Shown: piece after piece, positions 56,974 through 64,000 of the stretch | How positions within the stretch are numbered: the first letter of the stretch is position 1 | Layout of the letters: each line of letters opens with the position of its first letter | DNA from: Candidatus Gastranaerophilales bacterium | GTDB taxonomy: Bacteria; Cyanobacteriota; Vampirovibrionia; Gastranaerophilales; Gastranaerophilaceae | Reading direction: 5' to 3' | Length of the DNA: 64,000 bases | Assembly (NCBI GenBank): GCA_028693235.1 | Contig: JAQUVW010000004.1 | Coordinates: 186,001-250,000, forward strand | Made by a program: the position numbers and the translations under genes | The notes under the pieces: generated by a model | Database searches by the model: none | What the model saw: only the letters and a program-made list of their open reading frames with translations | What the model was told of the DNA's origin: nothing

Positions 56974-58497
56974 ATGTCTGATAGAGTATTATTGTGCATA
57001 ATGGACGGATGGGGAATCAATAAAAACAGCTGTCCAAAAGATGCAACCCAAAAAGCAAAAACCCCAAATTTTGACAGATTAAAAAAAGAAGAAAAATATA
57101 CAGAAATATATGCTGACGGAGAACACGTGGGATTGCCTGACGGACAAATGGGGAATTCAGAAGTAGGACACTTAAATTTAGGTGCCGGAAGAATTGTTTA
57201 CCAAGAGCTTACAAGAATAAACAAATCAATAAGAGAAGGTGATTTTTTCAAGAATACCGTTCTTTTGGATGCTATAAAGCATGCTAAAGAAAACAATTCC
57301 GGATTGCATTATATGGGTTTAGTTTCAACAGGAGGCGTTCACAGCTCACTTGACCACTTGATGGCTTTGATAGAACTTGCACATAAAGAAGGTTTAAAGA
57401 AAGTCTATATTCACGCATTTTTAGATGGACGTGACACACCTCCACAAAGTGCCGTTGAATACATTGAACAAGTTGAAAACAAATTGTCTGAATATGGCTT
57501 GCCAAAAGTTGCGACCGTATCAGGCAGATATTGGGCAATGGATAGAGATAACCGTTGGGACAGAGTCGAAAAAGCATATAATTGTTTACTCTTTGGAGAA
57601 GGACAAAAGGCAGGAACTGCAGTTGAGGGTATAGAAGCATCTTATGCTATAGGCGAAAATGATGAGTTTGTAAAACCGACAGTAATAACAGGGGAAGACA
57701 GCAGAATAGAAGATAATGACGCTGTTGTATTTTTCAACTTCCGACCGGATAGAGCAAGAGAAATTTCAAAAGCAATAACCTTCTTAGAATTTGACGGATT
57801 TGAAAGAAAAGCAGTAAGAAAGAACTTGTTCTATTGTTCATTCACTCAATACGACGCAACTTTCACATTCCCTGTTGCATTTGAGCCACAAAAACTAACA
57901 AATATTTTGGGCGAGGTTCTTGATAAAAATGGTGTTCATCAATTCAGAACGGCAGAAACCGAAAAATATGCACACGTTACATTTTTCTTTAACGGAGGAG
58001 TTGAAACTCCAAACAAACTCGAAACGAGAAAGCTTGTAGCGTCACCGAAAGTTCCAACGTACGACATGCAACCCGAGATGAGTGCTCCTGAAGTATGTGA
58101 GAATGTATTAAAAGCACTTGATGACGAGCAATACAAATTCATCTTGGTAAACTTTGCAAACCCTGATATGGTTGGACATACAGGCGTAATGGAGGCTGCC
58201 GTAAAAGCAGTTGAAACAGTTGATTCTTGCGTCGGCAAAATTGCCACAAAAGCAAAAGAAAAAGGGGTAACAATGCTTTTGACAGCAGACCATGGTAACG
58301 CTGAATGTATGGAAGACCCTGTTGAACACACACCATATACAGCTCATACGACAAATCCTGTACCGTTTTTAATTATAAACGGCAAAGGTGTTAAACTTAA
58401 AGACAGCGGGGCACTTTGCGATGTTGCACCTACTATATTAGAAATATTAAAAATCAGCCAACCTGAAGAAATGACAGGTAAGAGCTTGTTAAAATAG
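56974..58497 (+). CDS. gpmI: 2,3-bisphosphoglycerate-independent phosphoglycerate mutase
   Basis: This 507-aa glycolytic enzyme of the alkaline phosphatase superfamily interconverts 3- and 2-phosphoglycerate. CIMDGWGINKN carries the first Asp metal ligand, and LPDGQMGNSEVGHLNLGAGR holds the phospho-Ser. NFANPDMVGHTG and TADHGNAECM supply the remaining manganese ligands. Length and motif order are normal. AAAAAAGGAAACGAA precedes the ATG. Confidence 0.98.
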   Translation: MSDRVLLCIMDGWGINKNSCPKDATQKAKTPNFDRLKKEEKYTEIYADGEHVGLPDGQMGNSEVGHLNLGAGRIVYQELTRINKSIREGDFFKNTVLLDAIKHAKENNSGLHYMGLVSTGGVHSSLDHLMALIELAHKEGLKKVYIHAFLDGRDTPPQSAVEYIEQVENKLSEYGLPKVATVSGRYWAMDRDNRWDRVEKAYNCLLFGEGQKAGTAVEGIEASYAIGENDEFVKPTVITGEDSRIEDNDAVVFFNFRPDRAREISKAITFLEFDGFERKAVRKNLFYCSFTQYDATFTFPVAFEPQKLTNILGEVLDKNGVHQFRTAETEKYAHVTFFFNGGVETPNKLETRKLVASPKVPTYDMQPEMSAPEVCENVLKALDDEQYKFILVNFANPDMVGHTGVMEAAVKAVETVDSCVGKIATKAKEKGVTMLLTADHGNAECMEDPVEHTPYTAHTTNPVPFLIINGKGVKLKDSGALCDVAPTILEILKISQPEEMTGKSLLK

Positions 58498-58519
58498 ACA
58501 AAAAATAACATATATAAAG

Positions 58520-58546
58520 AAAAGACCCGCAATGGGTCTTTTTTTT
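58520..58546. terminator. Bidirectional terminator after gpmI
   Basis: AAAAGACCC-GCAAT-GGGTCTTTT is a perfect 9-bp stem with T tails on both strands. It also overlaps the stop codon of the minus-strand gene at 58545. Confidence 0.9.
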
Positions 58547-59396
58547 ATTGTTTATCATAAAGAGTTTTTAAAAGAATGTTAGCATCATTTTCACGGTTCA
58601 AATGCCTGTAGCAAGCAGCAAGACGGAGTGTATATTCAAGTGGAAGTTCAGGATTTATAGCAATAGCTTTTTCAATATTTTGAGCAACATCTTTGTACCT
58701 GTCTTTGGTTGTAGAATATATCCAAAACGCATTTGACACTTTAAGATAGGCTTCTTGAGAAACAGGGGTTCTTTTTATAAAATTTTTAAAAGAAGATTTT
58801 GCTTGGTCTTCGGCACCCATTTTAAGAACGATGACACCGATTTTATAATATGTATCAGCCCTTGATTTATCTGATATTCTTGCGTAAGTATAATATTTTG
58901 TGCACTGATAGATACTTTTTATGGACGCAGTTTTTAAGGCATCATCGCAGTAGGCATCGGAAATAGTGAGCATATTTTCAATTTGATTTTTGTCATTGAT
59001 ATTAATTTTTCCGAAATAGGATTTGGCTAGTTTTCTGTCACCATTTTTAAGATTAATAACCCCTTTTATAGTATTACAATTTTGATTATTCGGATATTTC
59101 AACAAGACTTTAGAGGCATAAATATTAGCTAAATCATATTTTTTTTCGTTGAAATATATTTGAGCTTTTAGTCTGTTTGCGTCAGTATTTTCAGGCATAA
59201 TAGCCAAGATTTTGTCGCAAAGAGCTAGCAATTGAGACTCATCATTTGTAGCGGACTTAATATTTAAAGAGAAAGAGGCAGAATAGAAAGAGTCCAAATA
59301 AGCTTCATCAATATGATTAGCTGGAACGCTTGCAAAGCAAGAAGAGCCGAGAGTAACGACTAAAAGTGAAGTAAAAAAAGCATTTTTTATATTCAT
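58545..59396 (-). CDS. Exported TPR-like protein
   Basis: This 283-aa protein has a signal peptide (AFFTSLLVVTLGSSCFA, cleavage before SVPA). The rest is helical repeats of TPR/Sel1 style (LKAQIYFNEKKYDLANIYAS, KIGVIVLKMGAEDQAKSSF). It is probably periplasmic. AGGAG lies 8 nt before the ATG, and promoter boxes are present at 59416-59444. It is the last gene of a minus-strand group with the lipase and its flanking paralogues, but with its own promoter. Confidence 0.75.
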   Translation of the reverse strand: MNIKNAFFTSLLVVTLGSSCFASVPANHIDEAYLDSFYSASFSLNIKSATNDESQLLALCDKILAIMPENTDANRLKAQIYFNEKKYDLANIYASKVLLKYPNNQNCNTIKGVINLKNGDRKLAKSYFGKININDKNQIENMLTISDAYCDDALKTASIKSIYQCTKYYTYARISDKSRADTYYKIGVIVLKMGAEDQAKSSFKNFIKRTPVSQEAYLKVSNAFWIYSTTKDRYKDVAQNIEKAIAINPELPLEYTLRLAACYRHLNRENDANILLKTLYDKQ

Positions 59397-59415
59397 ATAA
59401 GAACTCCTCTGCTAC

Positions 59416-59444
59416 AAAATAGCACTTTTTCTTGCATTCGTCAA
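59416..59444 (-). promoter_or_regulatory. Probable promoter of the exported TPR-like gene
   Basis: On the minus strand, TTGACG (59444-59439) and TATTTT (59421-59416) are 17 nt apart. A normal leader with AGGAG follows, unlike the leaderless neighbours. Confidence 0.6.
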
Positions 59445-59451
59445 AAGGAAT

Positions 59452-60096
59452 TTATTCTTGTGTTTGTAACGATTTTATCCTGTTTACTTCTTTTTTCAGC
59501 TCTTCAAAGTGTTTTTGTTCAGCTTCGAGTTTTTTCCGCTGCTCATCTTCTATTCTTATAGTTTCAGCATTAAAATCCGCAAACTTTGGACTTAGCTGAA
59601 AATACACAGGTTCATTATGGTTTTTTATAAATAATCTTTTCTTTTTATACACCGATAAAAATCCATTCGGATAGACATAGTCAAAATGTATTTGATCTTC
59701 TGAACATCCCATTAAAGAAACTCTCAAGGTAATTTCTTTTTCTTCAACTCCCTCAGGAAATGGTGGGGGAGGGTTTTCTTTTATTACTTTTTTTACATAT
59801 TTGTCGAGCTCATCATCATGTGCACCATTATATCTATGCTCTCTTATTTTTATATTACCATTTCTATATATGGTTACATCGTACTCGCTTCCCCAATCTA
59901 TTGAGCCGACCCAATTAAATTTTCTTTCATCAAAGTTTTTGTGGAGCATTTTTCCATATGAAAAAAAATAATCAAACCACAACGGACAATCTTTCTCGTC
60001 AAAGTTGACGATATTATCCCACCCCGGTAGCCTTTCTGCGAAAGCTTGCGAAGCCAATAAAATAAAACAAAATACAGCTGTTAAAAATTTTTTCAT
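59452..60096 (-). CDS. Exported protein with TonB/TolA C-terminal-like domain (copy A)
   Basis: This 214-aa protein has a signal peptide (KKFLTAVFCFILLASQAFA, then ERLPGW). The mature part (about residues 65-145) has the TonB/TolA C-domain style: a strand YRNGNIKIREHRYNG, a helix ending in PPPPFPEGVEE, and a strand EITLRVSLMG. A charged helical tail follows. It is a close paralogue of 61282-62019; the first ~115 codons are nearly identical and a 99-nt in-frame stretch is missing here. The start is the ATG at 60096; the TATAAT of a consensus promoter ends 6 nt upstream of it, with no Shine-Dalgarno. The lipase-like gene precedes it. Confidence 0.8.
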   Translation of the reverse strand: MKKFLTAVFCFILLASQAFAERLPGWDNIVNFDEKDCPLWFDYFFSYGKMLHKNFDERKFNWVGSIDWGSEYDVTIYRNGNIKIREHRYNGAHDDELDKYVKKVIKENPPPPFPEGVEEKEITLRVSLMGCSEDQIHFDYVYPNGFLSVYKKKRLFIKNHNEPVYFQLSPKFADFNAETIRIEDEQRKKLEAEQKHFEELKKEVNRIKSLQTQE

Positions 60097-60102
60097 ATCC
60101 AA

Positions 60103-60131
60103 ATTATATGTTTTTACATTTTTTATGTCAA
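60103..60131 (-). promoter_or_regulatory. Consensus promoter of copy A, leaderless arrangement
   Basis: On the minus strand, TTGACA (60131-60126), 17 nt, TATAAT (60108-60103), then 6 nt to the ATG. It begins directly after the stop codon of the lipase-like gene. Confidence 0.85.
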
Positions 60132-61064
60132 TTATGCCCTGTGTCTAAAATAACCTCTAACCTCTGTTCCATCAGCCCTTACATACCCATCGACATAGAT
60201 AAGGTCACCGGAGAAAGCTTGCATTCTGGCAAAATCATCGGGAACAATATTATTATTTTGCAATCTTGACATAAGCTCACTTTCATATGTATCAAAAAGA
60301 CCTGCGTCAGAGATATCTTTGACATCGCTATGAGTAAACTGAACATTCAATATTTTGTCCATGAAACGTGGATTAATTTCTTTATATTCATTTTTTAATA
60401 TTGCATTTTGACAATTGCCCATATTTTTTAGAGCATGAGCTTTTTTGTAGCCAAAAGGTGAAGTAGCCATCATTTTATGCCAGTTGTTCTCGACTATGTA
60501 TGTAGTTCCAACATCAGGATTTTTAAGCTTTGATACAGGGTCTAAAGGGTCACGATAGTTAGTCACGAGAGATGTATTCAAATTTTTATGTTCTGAATCT
60601 GCAACATTTTGAAGTAAATTGAAAGAAGGCATAAAAGCGTTAAAGGTAACAGACTGAACATCACAAACTAAAGAACTGACAATACTTTCGGTTCCGCCCT
60701 CAGAGTGTCCGGCGGAAATAAGATTAGAGACAAAAGGAACTTTCTCTTTTATATATTGTAAATATTTTATAGCCTCTTTCATTTGCTTACTTGGCTTTTC
60801 CAACACACCCATTTTCAAATTTGCACCTTGGTCTTTAATATTTTTAGGGTCAGTACCTGCAAAACAACTAACGAAATCTTTCCCATTTTGAAAAGTTGCA
60901 GCTTTAAAATTCGACTCCCTAATGTATCTTGTATCTCGTAAAACCCACCCATCAGGCAAATTGACCTTTTTGCCTTGAGCAACATCGGACGTAATAAGAC
61001 ACAACGACTTATAATCCTCTGCTTTTTGATGTTTCTGTTTTTCTAAATCTGAATAACTTATCAT
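60132..61064 (-). CDS. Lipase-like alpha/beta hydrolase
   Basis: This 310-aa protein has no signal peptide. The nucleophile elbow is SAGHSEGGTES (Ser121), and the oxyanion strand is FVSCFAGTD (residues 64-72) as in Lipase_3/DUF2974-type hydrolases. D172 or D175 (NYRDPLDPVS) and H210 (KKAHALKNMG) can complete a triad. The C-terminus has a short distinct tail YVDGYVRADGTEVRGYFRHR, of the V-x-GY-x-R-x-DGT type seen at the ends of some exported proteins. It is flanked on both sides by paralogous exported proteins, which suggests a functional set. AAAGGAAAAATAA precedes the ATG. Confidence 0.75.
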   Translation of the reverse strand: MISYSDLEKQKHQKAEDYKSLCLITSDVAQGKKVNLPDGWVLRDTRYIRESNFKAATFQNGKDFVSCFAGTDPKNIKDQGANLKMGVLEKPSKQMKEAIKYLQYIKEKVPFVSNLISAGHSEGGTESIVSSLVCDVQSVTFNAFMPSFNLLQNVADSEHKNLNTSLVTNYRDPLDPVSKLKNPDVGTTYIVENNWHKMMATSPFGYKKAHALKNMGNCQNAILKNEYKEINPRFMDKILNVQFTHSDVKDISDAGLFDTYESELMSRLQNNNIVPDDFARMQAFSGDLIYVDGYVRADGTEVRGYFRHRA

Positions 61065-61209
61065 TTATTTTTCCTTTCTAAAATATTGCACGCCAAGCTC
61101 GCCACCTAAAGCCTTTATTAGTGGTAAGTTTGAGTAATGGCAAACTTTAAATATAATCTATATTCCAATTATTAACTATTTTTGAAAATTTGTATATCCG
61201 TAAAAATAC

Positions 61210-61227
61210 CTACGTAATTTTACGTAG
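61210..61227. repeat. 18-nt palindrome between lipase and copy B
   Basis: CTACGTAA-TT-TTACGTAG is a perfect 8+8 inverted repeat in the 217-nt gap upstream of the lipase-like gene. Its form matches a dimeric repressor site; as RNA it would be a short stem without a T tail on either side. Confidence 0.6.
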
Positions 61228-61306
61228 AAAGTAGACTTAAAGCATTGTCAAAATTGAGTTCAGAACCATCTGCAACAATTGTTAAGGTTGTAACGATTTT
61301 ATCCTG
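61220..61306 (-). pseudogene. Possible C-terminal gene remnant downstream of copy B
   Basis: In a frame different from copy B, the minus strand reads QDKIVTTLTIVADGSEL, then NFDNALSLLST and a stop, with ordinary amino-acid composition. It starts inside the last codons of copy B and has no start of its own. It may be the tail of a gene that was overwritten when the paralogue was duplicated, or chance. Confidence 0.25.
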
Positions 61307-62019
61307 TTTACTTCTTTTTTCAGCTCTTCAAAGTGTTTTTGTTCAGCTTGATACTCGGGAGTACCTTCTTTTATAGAATCGAGTTTTTCAAATTGTTTTT
61401 CAGCTTGTCTAATAGCTTCTTTTTCTTCAACCTCTTTTTTATGAGTCTTTTTATATTCTTCGTACGCTTTCATATTTTCTGCATATTTTTTTTGTGCATC
61501 TGCAAATTTTAGTCCGTAATGATTATATGGAGCTATGGTCCTATTTTTTGTGAATAATCTCTTCTTTTTATATACAGATAAATCACCTTCAGGATAGACA
61601 TAATCAAACTCGATTTCATCAAATGAACATCCCATTAAAGAAACTCTCAAGGTTATTTCTTGTTCTTCAACTCCCTCAGGAAATGGTGGGGGAGGGTTTT
61701 CTTTTATTACTTTTTTTACATATTTGTCGAGCATATCATCATGTGCACCATTGTATCTATGCTCTTTAATTTTTATACTGCCATCTCTATATATGGTTAC
61801 ATAATAAGTTTCGCCCCAATCTATTGAGCCAACCCAATTAAATTTTCTTTCATCAAAGTTTTTGTGGAGCATTTTTCCATATGAAAAAAAATAATCAAAC
61901 CACAACGGACAATCTTTCTCGTCAAAGTTGACGATATTATCCCACCCCGGCAGCCTTTCTGCGAAAGCTTGCGAAGTCAATAAAATAAAACAAAAAATAG
62001 CGATTAAAAATTTTTTCAT
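61282..62019 (-). CDS. Exported protein with TonB/TolA C-terminal-like domain (copy B)
   Basis: This 245-aa paralogue of copy A has the same signal peptide type (KKFLIAIFCFILLTSQAFA) and TonB/TolA-C-like core. The C-terminal helix is longer (AQKKYAENMKAYEEYKKTHK), and a 33-residue stretch absent from copy A is present. The ends differ by a few residues after KSLQ. No Shine-Dalgarno is visible; a TATAAT box ends 6 nt before the ATG. It lies 217 nt upstream of the lipase-like gene. It may be periplasmic or envelope-attached. Confidence 0.8.
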   Translation of the reverse strand: MKKFLIAIFCFILLTSQAFAERLPGWDNIVNFDEKDCPLWFDYFFSYGKMLHKNFDERKFNWVGSIDWGETYYVTIYRDGSIKIKEHRYNGAHDDMLDKYVKKVIKENPPPPFPEGVEEQEITLRVSLMGCSFDEIEFDYVYPEGDLSVYKKKRLFTKNRTIAPYNHYGLKFADAQKKYAENMKAYEEYKKTHKKEVEEKEAIRQAEKQFEKLDSIKEGTPEYQAEQKHFEELKKEVNRIKSLQP

Positions 62020-62025
62020 ATCCGC

Positions 62026-62054
62026 ATTATAAATTTTTACTTAAAGCCTGTCAA
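62026..62054 (-). promoter_or_regulatory. Consensus promoter of copy B, leaderless arrangement
   Basis: On the minus strand, TTGACA (62054-62049), 17 nt, TATAAT (62031-62026), then 6 nt to the ATG at 62019, the same geometry as copy A and the LexA/UmuD-like gene. Confidence 0.85.
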
Positions 62055-62128
62055 TTAATGCTTTCAAGCAAAGTTCCTTTGTGCTATCCTGTTGTCACGA
62101 ATAAAAATAAAAAGGTGGTTAAAAACAG

Positions 62129-64000
62129 ATGAATTTAACAAAAATTGAAGATTTGCCTACTACCTATGAGGCAAAGCAAACAGAAGAATCTATATACAAA
62201 TTTTGGGAAGAAAATGAATGTTTCAAAGCGGACGCAAAATCCCCCAAAACCCCGTTTTCAATAGTTATCCCGCCACCAAACGTGACAGGCGTCTTGCACA
62301 TGGGTCACGCACTTGATGAAACCTTGCAAGATATTTTAGTTCGTTATCACAGAATGTCAAATTTCGAAACTCTCTGGCTCCCCGGCACCGACCACGCAGG
62401 AATTGCAACCCAAAACGTTGTTGAAAAACAACTGCGAAAAGAAGGCAAAAGCCGTTTCGATTTAGGCAGAGAAAAATTCTTAGAAAAAACTTGGGAATGG
62501 GCTAATGAACATAAATCCGCAATTCTTGACCAATGCAAAAGATTAGGAGCTTCTTTTGACCGTTCAAGAGAACGTTTTACCTTTGACGAGGGCTGTTCTC
62601 AAGCTGTAAAAGAAGTATTTATAAGACTTTATGAAAAAGGCTTGATTTATAAAGGTGCCTACATTGTAAACTGGTGCCCACGTTGCCAAAGTGCAATCTC
62701 TGACGTTGAAACAGAATACGAAACAGAACAAGGTCACTTGTGGGAAATCAGTTATCCGCTAAAAGATGAGCAAGGTGCGATAGTCGTTGCGACAACTCGC
62801 CCCGAAACCATTTACGGTGATGTAGCGATTGCCGTCAATCCAACCGATTATAAATATAAAGACTTAATCGGAAAAACAGTTTGTATTCCACTAACAGGAA
62901 GAGAAATTCCGATTATAGCTGATGAATACGTTGAAAAAGGATTTGGAACAGGTGCTCTAAAAATCACCCCCGCTCACGACCCTAACGATTTTGAAGTCGG
63001 AAAAAGACACGGATTTAAACCAATCTGGGTCATTGACGAACAAGGAAAAATGAAAAACTGTGCCGAAGTTCACCCCGATGTTCAAGGCTTAGACAGATAC
63101 GAAGCAAGAGAAAAAACTATCGGCTTGTTAAAATTGAATAATTCTTTGGTAAGAATTAAAGACCATGAACACAATGTCGGCAAATGCCAAAGATGTAACA
63201 CAACAATTGAACCACTACTTTCAGAACAATGGTTCGTGAAAATGGAACCACTTGCAAAAGCTGCAATTGAAGCTATTGATAAAGGTGAAATAAAATTCAT
63301 TCCGGAACGTTGGACAAAAAATTATTTAGGCTGGATGACCAATATCAGAGATTGGTGCATCTCACGTCAACTTTGGTGGGGACATCAAATTCCTGCTTAT
63401 TACAACAACGAAACAGGAGAAATGATTGTTGCCAAAGAAAATCCTGACCCAACTAAATATACCCAAGATTCTGACGTCTTAGATACTTGGTTTTCATCAG
63501 GTTTATGGCCTTTTTCAACTATGGGTTGGCCAAATACAGATGCGGAAGATTTCAAAAAATTCTACCCGACAACAACGCTTGTAACAGGTTTTGACATTAT
63601 TTTCTTCTGGGTCGCAAGAATGATTACTATGGGCTATGAATTTACAGGAAAAGCCCCATTCTCAACAGTTTATATCCACGGGCTTATCCGTGATGAGCAA
63701 GGTCAAAAAATGTCTAAATCAAAAGGCAACACAATTGACCCTGTCGAGATTATTGACAAATACGGTTGCGACGCTTTGCGTTTCACCCTTACATCTTTGT
63801 GCACTTATGGCGGCCAAGATATTAAAATCAGTGACGAAAAATTTGAATACGGAAGAAATTTCGCAAACAAAATATGGAATGCTTCAAGATTTGTTTTGAT
63901 GAACCTTGATGGCGTTGATAACAATCCGATTGACAAAAGCAATCTCACTTTGGCTGATAAATGGATTTTAAATAAATTAAACAACACAGCAAAAGAAATC
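62129..64000 (+). CDS. valS: Valyl-tRNA synthetase, C-terminus cut by window edge
   Basis: The frame is open from the ATG at 62129 to the window edge, 624 codons of roughly 880. The class I motifs are HMGHALDE (HIGH type) and QKMSKSKGN (KMSKS). The CP1 editing domain has VVATTRPETIYGDVAIAVNP, and LDTWFSSGLWP is typical of ValS. Zinc-type Cys pairs occur (CPRC, CQRC). AAGGTGG lies before the ATG. It diverges from copy B across a 109-nt gap. Confidence 0.98.
   Translation, partial: MNLTKIEDLPTTYEAKQTEESIYKFWEENECFKADAKSPKTPFSIVIPPPNVTGVLHMGHALDETLQDILVRYHRMSNFETLWLPGTDHAGIATQNVVEKQLRKEGKSRFDLGREKFLEKTWEWANEHKSAILDQCKRLGASFDRSRERFTFDEGCSQAVKEVFIRLYEKGLIYKGAYIVNWCPRCQSAISDVETEYETEQGHLWEISYPLKDEQGAIVVATTRPETIYGDVAIAVNPTDYKYKDLIGKTVCIPLTGREIPIIADEYVEKGFGTGALKITPAHDPNDFEVGKRHGFKPIWVIDEQGKMKNCAEVHPDVQGLDRYEAREKTIGLLKLNNSLVRIKDHEHNVGKCQRCNTTIEPLLSEQWFVKMEPLAKAAIEAIDKGEIKFIPERWTKNYLGWMTNIRDWCISRQLWWGHQIPAYYNNETGEMIVAKENPDPTKYTQDSDVLDTWFSSGLWPFSTMGWPNTDAEDFKKFYPTTTLVTGFDIIFFWVARMITMGYEFTGKAPFSTVYIHGLIRDEQGQKMSKSKGNTIDPVEIIDKYGCDALRFTLTSLCTYGGQDIKISDEKFEYGRNFANKIWNASRFVLMNLDGVDNNPIDKSNLTLADKWILNKLNNTAKEI

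Larger units (their letters stand above)
59452..62019 (-). repeat. Duplicated gene pair flanking the lipase
   Basis: Copies A (59452-60096) and B (61282-62019) align with a constant offset of 1923 nt from the ATG through at least 59702, and with an offset of 1824 nt over their last ~60 nt. The shared promoter layout and the exact 3' segment (GTAACGATTTTATCCTGTTT on the plus strand) point to a recent duplication followed by a 99-nt in-frame insertion or deletion. Confidence 0.85.

Noticed and set aside
1-64000. CRISPR array, prophage, insertion sequence, tRNA or rRNA genes
   Set aside because: No regularly spaced repeats, transposase or phage proteins, and no cloverleaf-type sequence with a T-loop GTTCGA core in the intergenic regions were found by eye.

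Overview
The window looks like a low-GC chromosome segment from a non-photosynthetic relative of the Cyanobacteria (Vampirovibrionia/Melainabacteria, most like the gut Gastranaerophilales). The strongest sign is that the RNA polymerase beta' subunit is split into rpoC1 (571 aa) and rpoC2 (1278 aa) at the boundary used by cyanobacteria, and RpoC2 carries a very large trigger-loop insertion. There are no photosynthesis genes. The segment also has flagellar genes, prepilin-like proteins with near-identical leaders, and many TPR proteins. The lineage is inferred from these features and was not tested by a search.

Layout. 1-3.8 kb: a truncated asparaginase-II-family gene and a GspE-N-like protein on the minus strand, diverging from a FlaG-like/fliS/FliT-like cluster and a CDF metal transporter. 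3.8-10.7 kb: a 750-aa protein resembling a HerA ATPase that has lost its P-loop, a large TPR protein, uvrB and a membrane protein. 10.9-14.5 kb: motA-motB-fliL-fliM-fliN, which form the flagellar stator and switch. 14.5-20.7 kb: ftsH, holB, holA, a ROK sugar kinase, an rRNA pseudouridine synthase and panD. 20.7-24.2 kb: an orphan AbrB-like protein, a Memo-AMMECR1 fusion divergent from its radical-SAM partner, and a small exported protein. 24.3-33.3 kb: rpoB-rpoC1-rpoC2 (minus strand) with two hairpins between rpoC1 and rpoC2. 33.6-41.7 kb: a Hik33/NblS-like histidine kinase, a Gfo/Idh oxidoreductase, a CDP-alcohol phosphatidyltransferase, trmL, nnrD, a TPR protein, gatC and pyrG. 41.8-48.8 kb: two tandem prepilin-like genes, era, a CDF transporter fused to a CorC-type CBS module, and alaS. 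48.8-53.3 kb: an anti-sigma/ECF sigma/LTXXQ-protein stress operon, yajQ, and a LexA/UmuD-like autorepressor gene followed by umuC. 53.3-58.5 kb: a nucleotidyltransferase with a long lineage-type N-terminus, a TPR protein and gpmI. 58.5-62.0 kb: an exported TPR protein and two paralogous exported TonB/TolA-C-like proteins flanking a GHSEG lipase-like hydrolase. The window ends inside valS.

The points most worth a second look are these. (1) Several genes without a Shine-Dalgarno have consensus sigma70-type promoters whose -10 box ends 6-7 nt before the ATG; three are exact TTGACA-N17-TATAAT-N6-ATG. This suggests leaderless mRNAs. (2) The LexA/UmuD hybrid has a perfect operator palindrome inside its own promoter and sits next to umuC. 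(3) A CDF transporter is fused to a CorC/CNNM regulatory module. (4) A HerA-like protein lacks its P-loop and ends in a PcrA-type domain. (5) The lipase flanked by duplicated periplasmic proteins has the layout of an effector with immunity proteins. No tRNA, rRNA, CRISPR array, transposase or prophage gene was seen.
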